Under the pieces are notes generated by a model. It was not told where the DNA came from, did no database searches, and saw nothing but the letters and a program-made list of their open reading frames with translations. From Mesorhabditis belari (lineage: Eukaryota > Nematoda > Chromadorea > Rhabditida > Rhabditidae), in assembly GCA_958450365.1 (NCBI GenBank), contig CAUEEP010000608.1, positions 124,001 to 188,000 of the forward strand: 64,000 bases of DNA, given 5' to 3'. Shown in pieces: positions 32,085 to 43,400 of this stretch. Position numbers and translations under genes: made by a program. Position 1 is the stretch's first letter. Each line of letters begins with the position of its first letter.

Positions 32085-34502
32085 ATGGTGCTCAAATTTG
32101 CAAAGACGTTACTTTTAATGGCTGTCCTTACAGGTATCCTTACAGGTTACAGTCCTTACAGTCACTGTATCGCAATCCAAAAACAAAATAAAGCAAGCTC
32201 TCGTTTCATAATTCAAAACTTGACTTCAGAACTTGCAATTTCCCATTGCCCAGCGAGTTCCATCTCAGCCTCAGCATCGGGCAGCTGTTTTCTCGTCGTC
32301 GACTCGCCAATGTCCTACAATCGGGCAAAGCGATTTTGCTTAGATTAGTAAGATTTTAAAGACTAATCTTTTAAAAGAGTTGATTTTTAACCTGGATCGT
32401 TGGGATCATTCATTAACTCTGTGAAGTGTGTGAAAGGGTACCGATGGGCAATGATTATTTAGCTATTTATTCCGATTATAGCACAATCACTAATCTAGCG
32501 AGAATTCAATAAATAGAATCAATCGTTGGTTCAGTGTTTCAAAGCCAAAGAAAAAGAATACAAAGTGGGCTCCGTCCCCTTTTCACATAATCACACAAAC
32601 GATCTTTAGAGGAAGGACAAGAGAATCAGAGATATTCAAAATCAAAGTATCAAATAAGATTTCATAGAAAAGAGCTACTTTTCTGCACAAACTCTATCCA
32701 CGAGTGTGTTAAAAGCAAAGATTCGATAGCTTAATAAGCTTAATAGCTTAATAAGCTTAATAGCTTAATAAACTTATTAGTTTATTAAGCTTTTCAGCTA
32801 AAAACCAAAAATTTCAGTTTTGATGGAACTTTGGCCTCGGTAGCTGATGGAAACGATAACTGGAATATCATGTTGATGAGTCGAAAGCGAGTCCGCGGCG
32901 GTTATTACAGCTCGGTTTGGGTTGGTGGCTACTTTGATGGGAAAAATGTCACATGGGAGGATGGGACAACCGAACGATCATATTCAAACTTTGGTAAAAC
33001 TTTTGGGAAATTTAAATCAAAAGAACTCTTGTAGAAAGCGGATCAGCGAATCCGGGAAACATCTACGTACAAACGACCAATGGCATATGGGGTACACAAA
33101 ACTACACGACAAAGCTCCCGTTTGTCTGCGTATCGAAAAATAGTCTGTTTAATTACAATTTAAAAGTTATTATAGTTTTCTGGTGCTAAACGGTTAACGG
33201 GGGCTCGAGCGATTATCGGGGAGGCGGCAAGTTTTTGTCCATTTTGCAGCTCATTTTTAAGTGCCTTAAACTTGTCAAATCAAGAAGTTTTAATAAGTTT
33301 TGCATAGCTTAGAACGTCAGCTTTCAGAAACTGTTTGTTTCATTAAAAGTTATTAACACAAAAACCTATCTAAATCGGGCTGCAAAGACTCCCCCCTTCC
33401 TCCCGTTAACCTGAAGCACTCGTTTTCTTTTAAACAGAAGTCCCAAAGAGTAGATGTGCTTTCTTATATAATAGTTCATTATCTAGAAACCTAGAAGGTT
33501 TATTTAAATCTAAAAGTGTTTTTTTGAAAAAACTTATGCAATTCCAGCTACAACAAAACCATTTTGCCCAAAATTTGCCGTAAAAAGCTCAACGGGGGAC
33601 AGTTGTTATTTTCCTGTCAACATCAGCCTCACCTACAACAAGGCACAACACTTTTGTGTGGATTAGTGAGTACATACCGTAAATACTGTAATAGTACCCC
33701 ACCCCCCTCGTACCGTCGCGTAGTCGCAAAGGTTTTTAGTGTTTCGTTTTTTTCAAAGCGCCCGTACTTTCAAAAAATACGTCTTTGGTATCAAAAAATA
33801 GCTGAAATTCAGGGCTATTTTTTGATACCTAAACGCGCATTGTAGCATAAGCCAGTGTCGAGAAAAACTCGTTCGAAGCTAGACTACGCAGGCTCCGCAG
33901 CGTCATTATGGGGGTGGAATACTATTGCAGTATTTACGGTATAGTATAAATTTGATTATAAAAATAACACTTTTGTGTGGATTAGTAAGTAGAAATATTC
34001 TAAATTTCATTGTAAAAATCGTTCTAAGTTATTTGCGTACCAAAGTCAAACTTATTCCAGCTTTGGCGCTAATCTGGCCTCGATTCCAAGCTCCCAAGAC
34101 AACGATATCGTTCTGCAGGAGATGAGATACTTCTTTGGAGATGTAACTAAAGATAAAACAAAAAACATGGTTATATACAAACTTTAGAAGCTAAACTTTT
34201 ACATCTAACTTTTTCAATGTTTAAACTTTTCAGGATGCGGTTAATTTGTGGCTTGGCGGGCTCTACGATGGAGTGGGGCTGAGATGGGAGGATGGGACTA
34301 AGGCAACGTTTACGAACTTTAGAGGTTAAGCTTCATTTAAAACAAAAAATATTACTAAGGTATTCAACTCTTATAAATAAATCATTTAGATGAGGAACCC
34401 ACTCCCGGCTATAACATTTTCTTGGATTTGATCTCGGGCAAGTGGCCAACGACAAACTACAGGCAGAGCTATCAGTTTTTGTGTCGCAACTCTAATGGTT
34501 AA
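32085..34502 (+). CDS. Secreted two-domain C-type lectin
   Basis: Paralog of the divergent neighbour. Exons in phase: 32085-32133, 32230-32347, 32818-32993, 33035-33142, 33548-33665, 34061-34142, 34234-34324 and 34390-34502 (stop TAA). Signal peptide MVLKFAKTLLLMAVLTG. CTLD1: HCPASSISAS, SCFLVVD, YNRAKRFCLDY, VWVGGYFDGKNVTWEDGT, TTKLPFVCVSK. CTLD2: FCPKFAVKSS, GDSCYFPVNISLTYNKAQ, FGANLASIPSSQDND, LWLGGLYDGVGLRWEDGT, YQFLCRNSN. Exon 3 (176 nt) equals exons 3+4 of the paralog, so one intron was lost or gained. The donor at 33143 (gtctgttt) is weak but needed to reach the second domain. Reading through the last donor (34498) stops at once; splicing there instead reaches a Pro/Thr-rich exon at 35753. 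As in the paralog, the usual EPN/QPD-WND motif is absent. Confidence 0.85.
33675..33941. mobile_element. MITE in lectin intron, TACCGTAAATACTGTAATAGT ends
   Basis: About 267 bp. Left taccgtaaatactgtaatag followed by accccaccccc; right gggggtggaatactattgca then gtatttacggta. Flanked by a duplicated 24-bp stretch that includes the exon 5 end (acacttttgtgtggattag). Confidence 0.75.
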
Positions 34503-34578
34503 TTTTTGAATAAAAGCTTTGTTATCACAGGTTAAAATTAGAATTAGAATGACATTATAACATTAGAATGTATCTATA

Positions 34579-35737
34579 TGTCGTAGCCGATTATGAATGT
34601 AATTTTTTGGTAAACCTATCTAGTAGAATGCAACGCTTTCATGTATGAGGACAATATTAGATCATTTTGTAGAGAATTCAATTCTGCGTCGATTGGTATC
34701 AAATTTGTGTGTTTAGGTTAAAAATTGCGGGCGCTACAAGGTTTCACTCAAAATCGGCGGGATTTCTGTAGCCGATTTTGAACGAGTGGGTCTAGGCGCA
34801 TCCAACAATCAATTGTTTAATATCATTCGACGTTGATGAGTTTCTTTCGACGAATACAAATTCCCAATAAGATATTCAGTGAGGCTAGGGAATCCCGCAA
34901 AGTAGATAGACACCGAATTGCCAATACATTTAATGCAAGAAGCTAGAAACCAGAAGTTTATCTATTAGCTGAAAAAAAGTAGCCACTAAAAACAGTGTCC
35001 TGTTTACGTCATTTAAAAATGCAAAAAAAAAACTGTAGAATTCTGAGAAAAGAAAATATTAAACAAAAAAAACGATTCTGGTAGATAGCCGTTTTTGAAA
35101 TTCTGTTGATTATGAATTAGTGGATCTAGACGCGTCCAACCATCAAGTATTTGGTATCATTCAACGCAGAATCATTGAAAATTATGTTAGATTTTTTAAA
35201 TTAGAAAGATTCGATAAAAAGAAGACAATTTAGAGCGGAAAAACGGTTCGTTCGAGAGAAAACTTTGAAGCTCCATAAAATCTTTTCTTTTTATTCAATC
35301 TTTATATGGACAACATCATATCATTTTGTAGAGAATTCAATTCTACGTCGATTGGTATCAAATCTGTGTGTTTGGGTTAAAAATTGCAGGCGCTACAACG
35401 TTTCATTCAAAATCGGCGCGACCCCCGTAGCCGATTACGAATCAGTGGATCTAGGCGCGTCCAACCATCAAGTGTTTGGTATCATTCAACGCAGAATCAT
35501 TGATAATTGTGTTAAATTTTTAAAATTAGCAAGATTTGATGAAAATAAAAAAAATTAGAGCTAAAAAACTGTTTGTTTTGAGAGAAAACTTTGAAGCCCC
35601 GTAAATTTTTCTCTTTTTATCCAATCTTTCTAATTTTAAAAAAATTAACATAATTATCAATGATTCTGCGTTGAATGATACCAAACACTTGATGGTTGGA
35701 CGCGTCTAGATCCACTAATTCATCATCGGCTATGACA
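34579..35737. mobile_element. Ginger-like element, non-autonomous, TSD TATA
   Basis: 1159 bp. Ends TGTCGTAGCCGATTATGAAT / ..CGGCTATGACA; 4-bp duplication tata on both sides. Internal repeats of the words gcgtcgattggtatcaaat and ggatctaggcgcgtccaac. No integrase ORF. It fills the interval between the last lectin exon and the Pro-rich exon, ending 15 bp before its acceptor. Confidence 0.82.
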
Positions 35738-35752
35738 TATATACTATTTCAG

Positions 35753-36252
35753 CCCCTCCAACACCATCTCCCTCTTCGCCACCCACTCAAACTCCTCCTC
35801 CCAAAACCTCAACACCTCGAGTCATAACCACACAAGGTACTCAACTTTAGTCTATTTCTTTCTAATCTTTCTGATATTTTTTTGGACAGTTATATTGTGT
35901 TAACAATTTTTAGAAGCTCTCCAGACAACCGCTTGCTCTTGCGGCTAGCAGCTTTGGTAAAACAATTCTTGATAACACGTTTACTAGCAATAAACTTTCG
36001 ATGCTAACTTTAGAATTGTATGACAGTGTTTACAATGAAGAGCTATGCGTTTGGACAAAATGGTTTATAAGATTGACAAACCAACAAAATACCAAAAACA
36101 AATTCTATACTTGCAAACTATTCTCCTCAACTATTCCTAAAAATACCCTGCTCAAACTAGACATGGTGGCGAAGCCGTGGTGGAGGTCTGAGCTCAAAGT
36201 TTGGAATCGAATCGGAATCGATCTACCGGTCAATCTATATCTTCTACGGTAG
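35753..36252 (+). pseudogene. Pro/Thr-rich linker and broken CUB-like tail of the lectin
   Basis: Exon 35753-35836 is in phase with the donor at 34498 and encodes a linker (PPTPSPSSPPTQTPPPKTST). The next exon (35914) begins EALQTTACSCG, the usual entry to the CUB-like tail of worm lectins, and then hits TAG (35946-35948). One frame over, the sequence stays open through SSFGKTILDNTF.. and ELYDSVYNEELCVWTKWF to a stop at 36252. I infer a one-base frameshift in a CUB-type tail. Alternatively the protein simply ends at 34502. Confidence 0.5.
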
Positions 36253-37320
36253 ATAGTACTCTGGCTGGCTTCTTAGTTGTTTGCGAAAACGCATGCGGCG
36301 GCATTTTTGCACACATAGCGAGCCACCGCCGAAGTGTCTACGTTGCCTACATGGTTGCTGACATCCGTTAACAAGAAGAATCATTCATGACCTATAAGAA
36401 AAACAATCTACTCCTTTATTAAGCCAAAAACGGGACTCTCTGTCTCTGCGTTTGTTCCGGCTTGTGGTCAAGTGGTTAAGCTGGGCTCGGCGTCCGGGTT
36501 TGACTCCTGCGATGGTCAAAATATTTGGTTAAATTTCAAAATTCAAAGTCTGAGATTTTTTGTTGTCTGAGATTTAAACGAGAAATGCATAAGCTCTTAC
36601 TAGTCACTGGCTTATTTCACCGGAATAATGGTAGCCTTTTGAAGCCTTTGAAGCCTTTGAAGCCTTTGAAGCCTTTTGAAGGTCACATTGGTTCTTGTAG
36701 ATGACTTTATTGTAGACCTAAACTGATTTCCAGCCTTTTGATTCACTTCTTACCATGATGGCTTCTCCCGAACAAGTGGTACGACTTCCAGAAAGTCAGA
36801 CGAAGCCAAGAGCCAGTATACGAGTTAGGTTAGAAGCCAGTCCAGGTCAGCCAAAAGTCTGGCTCCTGGCTACATCTTTTGTGGCCAGGTCAAGCCCACT
36901 GTTTTGGAACTTCCCTCTTTCAAAAACTTGCTTTTGATCACTAAAACTAAATACCAAAATCTTTTTCACTTCTGAGAAAAAGTTATGGTTTAGTTTTTTC
37001 TCTAAAATTCCTCCGAAAACGCTGCCATTTCATACTCCCAATACAAGCTTTCAATGATAAGAAAAAGGTGAATATTAAACCGATTTTGAATAACTTTTTG
37101 AATGTAAACACTGAATGTCTTATCGTTTCAGGTTTGCATTCTTGAAAATTGATAGTTTTAATGATTTACACGATTCGTTGAGTTTGCTGAAAGGTGGCTG
37201 GACCAAAGTCATTCTATAATCATGGGTTACAAACGAACAGAAAGCTAAGGAAATAGCTATAGCCAGTCGGTTAGATTTATGCAAAAAAAATCTGTTCTTG
37301 AAAACAAAAGCAAAAAATTT
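36253..37320. other. No intact gene; tRNA-like relic and short repeats
   Basis: A weak tRNA-like stretch lies at about 36459-36523 (gcttgtggtcaagtggttaa .. ccgggtttgactcc). A (ttgaagcct)n repeat lies at 36637-36680. Otherwise nothing seen. Confidence 0.45.
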
Positions 37321-37392
37321 TGACCCCTGGGTGACTCGAACACCCAACCTTTCGATCTGGAGTCGAACGCGCTACCATTGCGCCAAGGAGCC
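37321..37392 (-). tRNA. tRNA-Trp(CCA)-like copy
   Basis: Same 72-nt form as 7938-8009 (ggctccttggcgcaatggta, loop ctccaga, T-loop ttcgagt), with the T stem restored to gggtg/caccc. Potentially functional. Confidence 0.75.
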
Positions 37393-37686
37393 ATGTGGAA
37401 GCGATGGGCAGATTTTGACTTTATCGAGACAAATATTCAATATATAGTTTTTGTTCAAAAAACGATTATAAATGCTTAAAGAAGTCAAACTTTTAAAACG
37501 CGAAAGCAGCAAAAGCAAAAAGTTCCAAGTACGGGAAGTGCAAGTGCAAATGCAAGAACCCAACCCGAAAGTTTTGCGGACAAGCGCACTATCCACTATG
37601 CCAAGACCTCACTTATCAAGAGCAAGACCTTAGTCGGTTAGATTTATGCAAAAACAATTTGATCTTGCAAAGAAAAGAAAAAAATT

Positions 37687-37758
37687 TGACCCCTGAGTGA
37701 CTCGAACACCCAACCTTTCGATCTGGAGTCGAACGCGCTACCATTGCGCCAAGGAGCC
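37687..37758 (-). tRNA. tRNA-Trp(CCA)-like copy
   Basis: Identical in type to 7938-8009 and followed by the same downstream repeat (tttatcgagcc..aaagcgataaactg). 294 bp from the preceding copy. Confidence 0.75.
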
Positions 37759-38043
37759 ATACAAAAACGCCAGCCAGATTTTGGTTTTATCGAGCCAGAA
37801 AAGCGATAAACTGTTTCAACCATTAATTTAAAATCATGTTTCAAAAAGAAAGTTTCAAATTTCATTTAAACCTTTCACAAAATCTAATTATTGTACTTGC
37901 AAGGGAATGATCTGAGCTCAAAGTTCGGAATCAACAGGAAATGATTTTGAATAACATTTTGAATGTAAACACTGAATATCTCATCGTCTCAGGCTTGCAT
38001 TCTTGATAATTGATAGTTTCAATGATTTACATGATTTTGATTA

Positions 38044-38969
38044 CCCTAAAATTCCATAGATAAGAGCGGTTATCGCTAAAAAATATTTTTTTCTGAAATT
38101 TTGTTATTGATATTAATTTTTTTCCTTATTTTTATTTTTTTTGGTTTTTTTAACCTTACGTTTTATATTTTTTATTTTAGAAATCATGCAACGTCGCAAG
38201 TCTTATACGGCGGCTTTCAAGCTTGATGCGGTGAAGCACCGGGATGCGCGTGGAACATTAGCGGCAGCTATTCATTTTAATATGACTGAAGGAATGATTA
38301 GAAAATGGGTTGCGGATAGGGATATCCTCGAGGAGATGCCAGCAACGAAAAGAGCCCGGCGTTACAAAAGGCCAAGCGTGGAAGAAATTGAGGAGGAAAT
38401 TTACAAGTGGATTGTTCAAAAAAGAGACCTTAATAGAGCAGTCAAAATAAATGAGATAAGAACCAGAGCAAAGAAGTTGGCAGAAGAGCACGGTTACCAC
38501 GAGTTCAAGGCATCCCTGCGTTGGTGCAGCTTATTCATGGCACGAAAATCGCTGTAATACCAGGTGGTATGACCAAAATTCTGCAGCCGTTAGACGTAGG
38601 TATCAACAAACCATTTAAGGACAAATTGAAGGATGGCTGGAAAAATGGATGGCAAACGAAGCCAATGCAAATTATACAAAAAGCGGAATCAGAAAAAGAA
38701 TGAGCTACCAAGAAGCAGCATTTTTGGTCAGCGAAAGTTTCTTTTTTCCATCTCTTCTGACACTATCATACATAGCTTTGAAAAAGCACTGTGTGATGTT
38801 GAAAATCTCAAAAACGATTTTTGCGGTATGGATATAAACGATGATGACGATGTAGAAATTGAAAATATTAATTAAATTATTGTCACTTTTGTTGTTGTTG
38901 TTGTTTGGTTTTATAACAAATTAAAATATTAAAAAAAATTAAACCACTCTTATCTATGGAATTTTAGGG
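38044..38969 (+). mobile_element. Pogo/Tigger-like transposon, internally deleted
   Basis: 926 bp with inverted ends ccctaaaattccatagataa / ttatctatggaattttaggg and TA duplication. Contains a broken transposase gene. Confidence 0.88.
38186..38875 (+). pseudogene. Pogo-type transposase, deleted and frameshifted
   Basis: From 38186: MQRRKSYTAAFKLDAVKHRD (Psq-type helix-turn-helix), MIRKWVADRD, then a CENP-B-like second HTH ending LRWCSLFMARKSL and a stop. The next frame starts at the far end of the DDE domain (AVIPGGMTKILQPLDVGINK), so the catalytic core is gone. A third frame continues IRKRMSYQEAAF and a fourth stretch ends SFEKALCDVENL.. An acceptor just before 38186 suggests the original gene had a 5' exon. 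Non-functional. Confidence 0.85.
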
Positions 38970-39295
38970 TACATACAGTTTCAATGATTTCAATGATTTC
39001 AATGTTTCAATTCGTTGAGTTTGTTGAAAGGTCGCCCGAGCAAAGTCAATAGAATCTTGGGTTACCAACGAACAGAAAGCTAAGGAAATAGCTATAGCCA
39101 GTCGGTTAGATTCATGCAAGAAGAATCTGAACTTGAAATAAAAAAAGCAAAAAAATCTTGATCCCCTGAGTGACTTTGCGCAAAAACTAGAAATAAACAA
39201 ATTTTTCCGATTTTTCTTTAAGAAATGCTTGAATTTTTAATGAAATTTGATAAATGCAATGCACTAGATAGAATGTGTTTTCATTTTTACTGTTA

Positions 39296-40000
39296 CTGAT
39301 AAACTGTTTCAACTATTAATTTAAAATCATGTTTCAAGAAAAATTAGCTTAAAAGTTTCAAATTTCATTTAAACCTTTCACAAAATCTAATTATTGTACT
39401 TGCAAGGGAATGGCCTGAGCTCAAAGTTCGGAACCAACAGGAAACACAGTGCATAACATAAAATAGGCAATGGCGAACAAAACGCCACAAAAATTAGCCG
39501 CTAATAGCCACAGAAACGTGAGGAATCTGGCATGCAAAATCAGGATTGAAAACTGATTTCTTTATAAGGCTTCTCTCGCTGCCGGCCAGAGATAAGCTCA
39601 TGGCCTTGTGGATCAAGGGCTAGTCTGTGAAATAGCGGTCGTTTGTTTGCCATCGGGTTCAACTCTGCCCACATCCAAAAGTTTTTTTTTTGCGATTCTT
39701 GGAAACATTTAAAATCTACAAATTTCTTTCTTATAATTTTTTTTGCTTTTTATACTTTTTTCTCACAATTTTTTATCCCAATATCTATGAATTTTAGCAA
39801 TGGAGATTGATAATGGACAAATACTACTTCATTTAATCAAGAAAGTTGGCCTGGCGTCGGAAGAGTGAGATTTGAAAAGATTTGAGTGAGTTTTTATACA
39901 ATAAAGTTAGTGTAAAGAATGATGGATGAAAATATCTGTTTTGGTTTTTCGAAAAATGTGAAATTTATTTTATTTTATTAAAATTTAGTCTGCTTTATCA
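39296..40000. repeat. Duplicated segment, partner of 8010-8770
   Basis: Same order of words as at 8 kb. The 40.0-40.4 kb continuation is an inverted copy of part of it (ctttatcaacgaaatag.., ggcagcgagagaagcc), giving a palindrome around 39.6-40.2 kb. Confidence 0.75.
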
Positions 40001-40417
40001 ACGAAATAGTTCCGAGAATCGCAAAAACAAAATTTTGCATGTGGGCGGAGTTGAAACCGAGGGCAAAAATACGATCCCTGTTTCACAGACTAGACCTCAC
40101 AGACTCACTAGACCTCACTAGACAGAGCTCGTCTCTAGCCGGCAGCGAGAGAAGCCTTATAAAGAATGCAGTTTTCAATCCCGATTTTGCATGCCAGATT
40201 CCTCACGTTTCCGTGGCTATTACCGGCTAATTTTTGTGGAGTTTTGTTCATTTTGTTTTGGCGTTTTGTTTTGGCGTTTTGCTCATTCCGTTTTGCCGTT
40301 TTGCCCATTATGCACTGTGTTTCCAGTAGATTCCAAATTTTGAGTTCAGACCATTCCTTTGTTAGCTTTGTTTACATGTTTAAGATTTATTTGAATGTAC
40401 AATACACAATCGTATTT

Positions 40418-43400
40418 TCACATTCCCGCCATCTCGGGAACGATTCGTCCTTTGTGATCGATTTGGATGACAAAACCGCCCATTTTCCCCAAATCTACAT
40501 TTGAGAGGATGAGCTCCTTGCGGGCGATTCGAGAGGTTGAGGTGCCATCTGGAAAGCATTTTAGTACAATGTTTATAAGGTTACACTTACAAAACAAAGG
40601 TCAATCAATCTCACAAAAAGTCGAACTCTATTAGACTTGGACTATTAGTCTATTAGACAAGGGAATATCAACAAGTTGTGGTGACCAAATGACATGAGCC
40701 ATAGACTAACCGATGTAGAATTTTGCGCTGATTCTGCTTGCCGGACTCGGACCCTAGGGTGCTTGTTTTGTATTCAAGCCTACTGCCATTCAGCCACCAC
40801 GACATCTTTTCCGTTCTGGTAAGTCAACTATGTAAACTGGATAAACTCAGAAACTGTTTTCTACACTTCCATAAAACTTTAAACGCTTATAACTCTTGAC
40901 AGAGTGCTCCATATGAGAAACGGAAAGCAGATTCAAAATCAGCGTAAAATTCTACCTCTGTTAGTATATAGCTCAGATCATTTGTTAGTATATAGCTCAT
41001 ATCACCACATTCCTTTGTCAAAGTTCATAAGAAAATCAATCCGATGGGCATGAACATGAGTTTTCTTTGGCTGAGTGGCAGTAGGCTTGAATACGAAATA
41101 AGGACCCTAGGGTTCGAGCCCGGCAAAGCAGAATCAGCGCAAAATTCTAGGTCTGTTAGTATATAGCTCATGCTGTTTGTTTGTTTGAATATTTTCTTTT
41201 GTTTATAACTCACCATCATCCGCTTTGATGACAGTCACGAAAATTTTCTGTTTCGTTTTTTTCGAGTATGGTAGATACCATTTCATGTTCTGTCGATGCA
41301 GAAATGTGTAGCCGGGAGGAACAAATTTTCGATAGTACACTTTGTGATACCAATTCGTGCAAAACCATGGACCTGAAAAGTTTAAAACTCTTTATTTTGT
41401 AAACGCAGCCCTTCTGGTGCCACTTATTTGTCTTCTGATGATATTCGTAACTGATGGTGCACCAAGGAGATGTGTTTGCATCGAGTACAAAGTACATTTA
41501 TTGCACAAACCTTCTCTTTCCCTTATCGGTATCTCGACAGCCGTGTGCTCACCAACGTCCACTTTAATGTAAACAGCTTTCCCGTCGAGATTTCTAATCT
41601 CCACAGTTTGTCCCATTCGTTTCTCCCAGAGATCTGTAAATGAATTTTGTAATTGGTTAGTTAGTCAATAGTCAAGTTAGCCATTTTTTTAAACCATACA
41701 ATTCTCAGGATATATCTCGAACCATCCATCGTGTAGATTCACTGAGCAACCGATTCTCAATGGATGATTCTCACATAAAGAAATCATGAACTCTAAAAAT
41801 GAGAAAATTCATTAATTACCATGATAAATTACCTTATCAAAAGCTTATTAACTACCAATAATCGCTATTTTACACTAAAAAACCGTACTTATAGTTGAAC
41901 ATTATCCATTGTTCTACTAATTTACAAACAACAATCTCTGTTCACTTGGATAGCGACCAGGAACAGCAATAGCTTGTTGTATATGTCGTAGCCGATTATG
42001 AATTTCGGCCGATTATGAATGATTCATAACCGGCTAGCCGATTATGAATGAAAGTAGCTTTTTCTAGAAATTTGGCGTCAAATCCAGATTACTATGTTGA
42101 TATTTAATTGTTTAGTGCTGTTGTTGTCAAGGTAACTCCTGACGTTTTAACCACGTTTATTGAATGTAAACGAAAACATATTAACAAATTTTCTAGAGTT
42201 AAACAATAACGAAAAACATAACAACAATAACAATAACAAAATTAACAAGTCAAAAGATTAGAAAGGTTTACAAAATTCATCAAGAACTTGTAGTCACCGT
42301 CGGGCACCGATTGAAGGTCAACCAAATCGATTTGACATCGCTCATTTTGTTCTTTTGTCACAATTGGTTTTATAACAATTCCTTTCTTGGGTATACCCTT
42401 CTTCAGCTCGCATTCATCACAAAGCTTGACAAATATTTCAATAATCTCCTTTGAGATTCCATGATAGTCGCGAAGTTCCTTCCACATAATATCGCGTCCA
42501 GCGTGTCCTAGTCGTTTGTGAGTATCAATCAGTAGATTGAAGAGCTCCTCCTTCTTGACCACTCGCTTTGGTTGATTGTTTTGCCCGTGACTGTAGAGAT
42601 TCACCTGGTCCTGTTCGTATCGAAGAGAGAAACGATTTAGCAAGTTGACATTGCGTGATGTTTTCTTCTTATCGGTTCCCTCGCTGAATTCTTTGATTTT
42701 CACAACGATTTCATTGTATTTGTCAGCAGACGGTATCAAAATCTTCTTTCTTTGAGATTGATATTGCGTGAAGGTTTCAGCAAATCAATCCTCCATCCTA
42801 AAAAGACAATTTAGTACGATGAAAATATAAAATACAAAAGTTAAAAATGTGAAAACGTGAAAACTTAAACTTTTTTCGAAAGTATAAAGCATGATTAACA
42901 AGTCGTAACTAGTGACGTATTAAGGTTCAAAACATTTAAATTCTGGGTCAAAATGGGAAAGTTGCCGATCCATACTCGAACTGGGGGAATTGGGGTTTTA
43001 CCAACTACAACATAAAAAAATAATCTGCATTTGACGCCAAATTTCTAGAAAAAGCTACTTTCATTCATAATCGGCTAGCCGGTTATGAATGATTCATAAT
43101 CGGCTAGCCGATTATGATTTTCGCTAGCGAAATCATTTGCTTCATAATCGGCTACGACATATATATTGGGTTGGTGAATTGAAAACTGCCGGCTATTCTC
43201 ATATGTGACAGTTTGAGCACTTTCTTCAAAAGAAACCCATTTTGGTGTTAATGGAAAAGTTGTAGAGAATCAAAAATCAAGCTTATATCCAAATTTTTAG
43301 AACGATTCAAAAACTGGTTTTCAAGAAATGCCAAATTTACGAATTTTCACAAAACTTGCATTTTAAGCGAAACTACTAAGTGTATCTTTTTGGAAATTTG

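Noticed and set aside
42242..42739. Possible retroviral or LTR-retrotransposon pol fragment
   Set aside because: No protease, reverse transcriptase or RNase H nearby and no LTRs; TGT inverted ends with 4-bp duplications fit a DNA transposon better.
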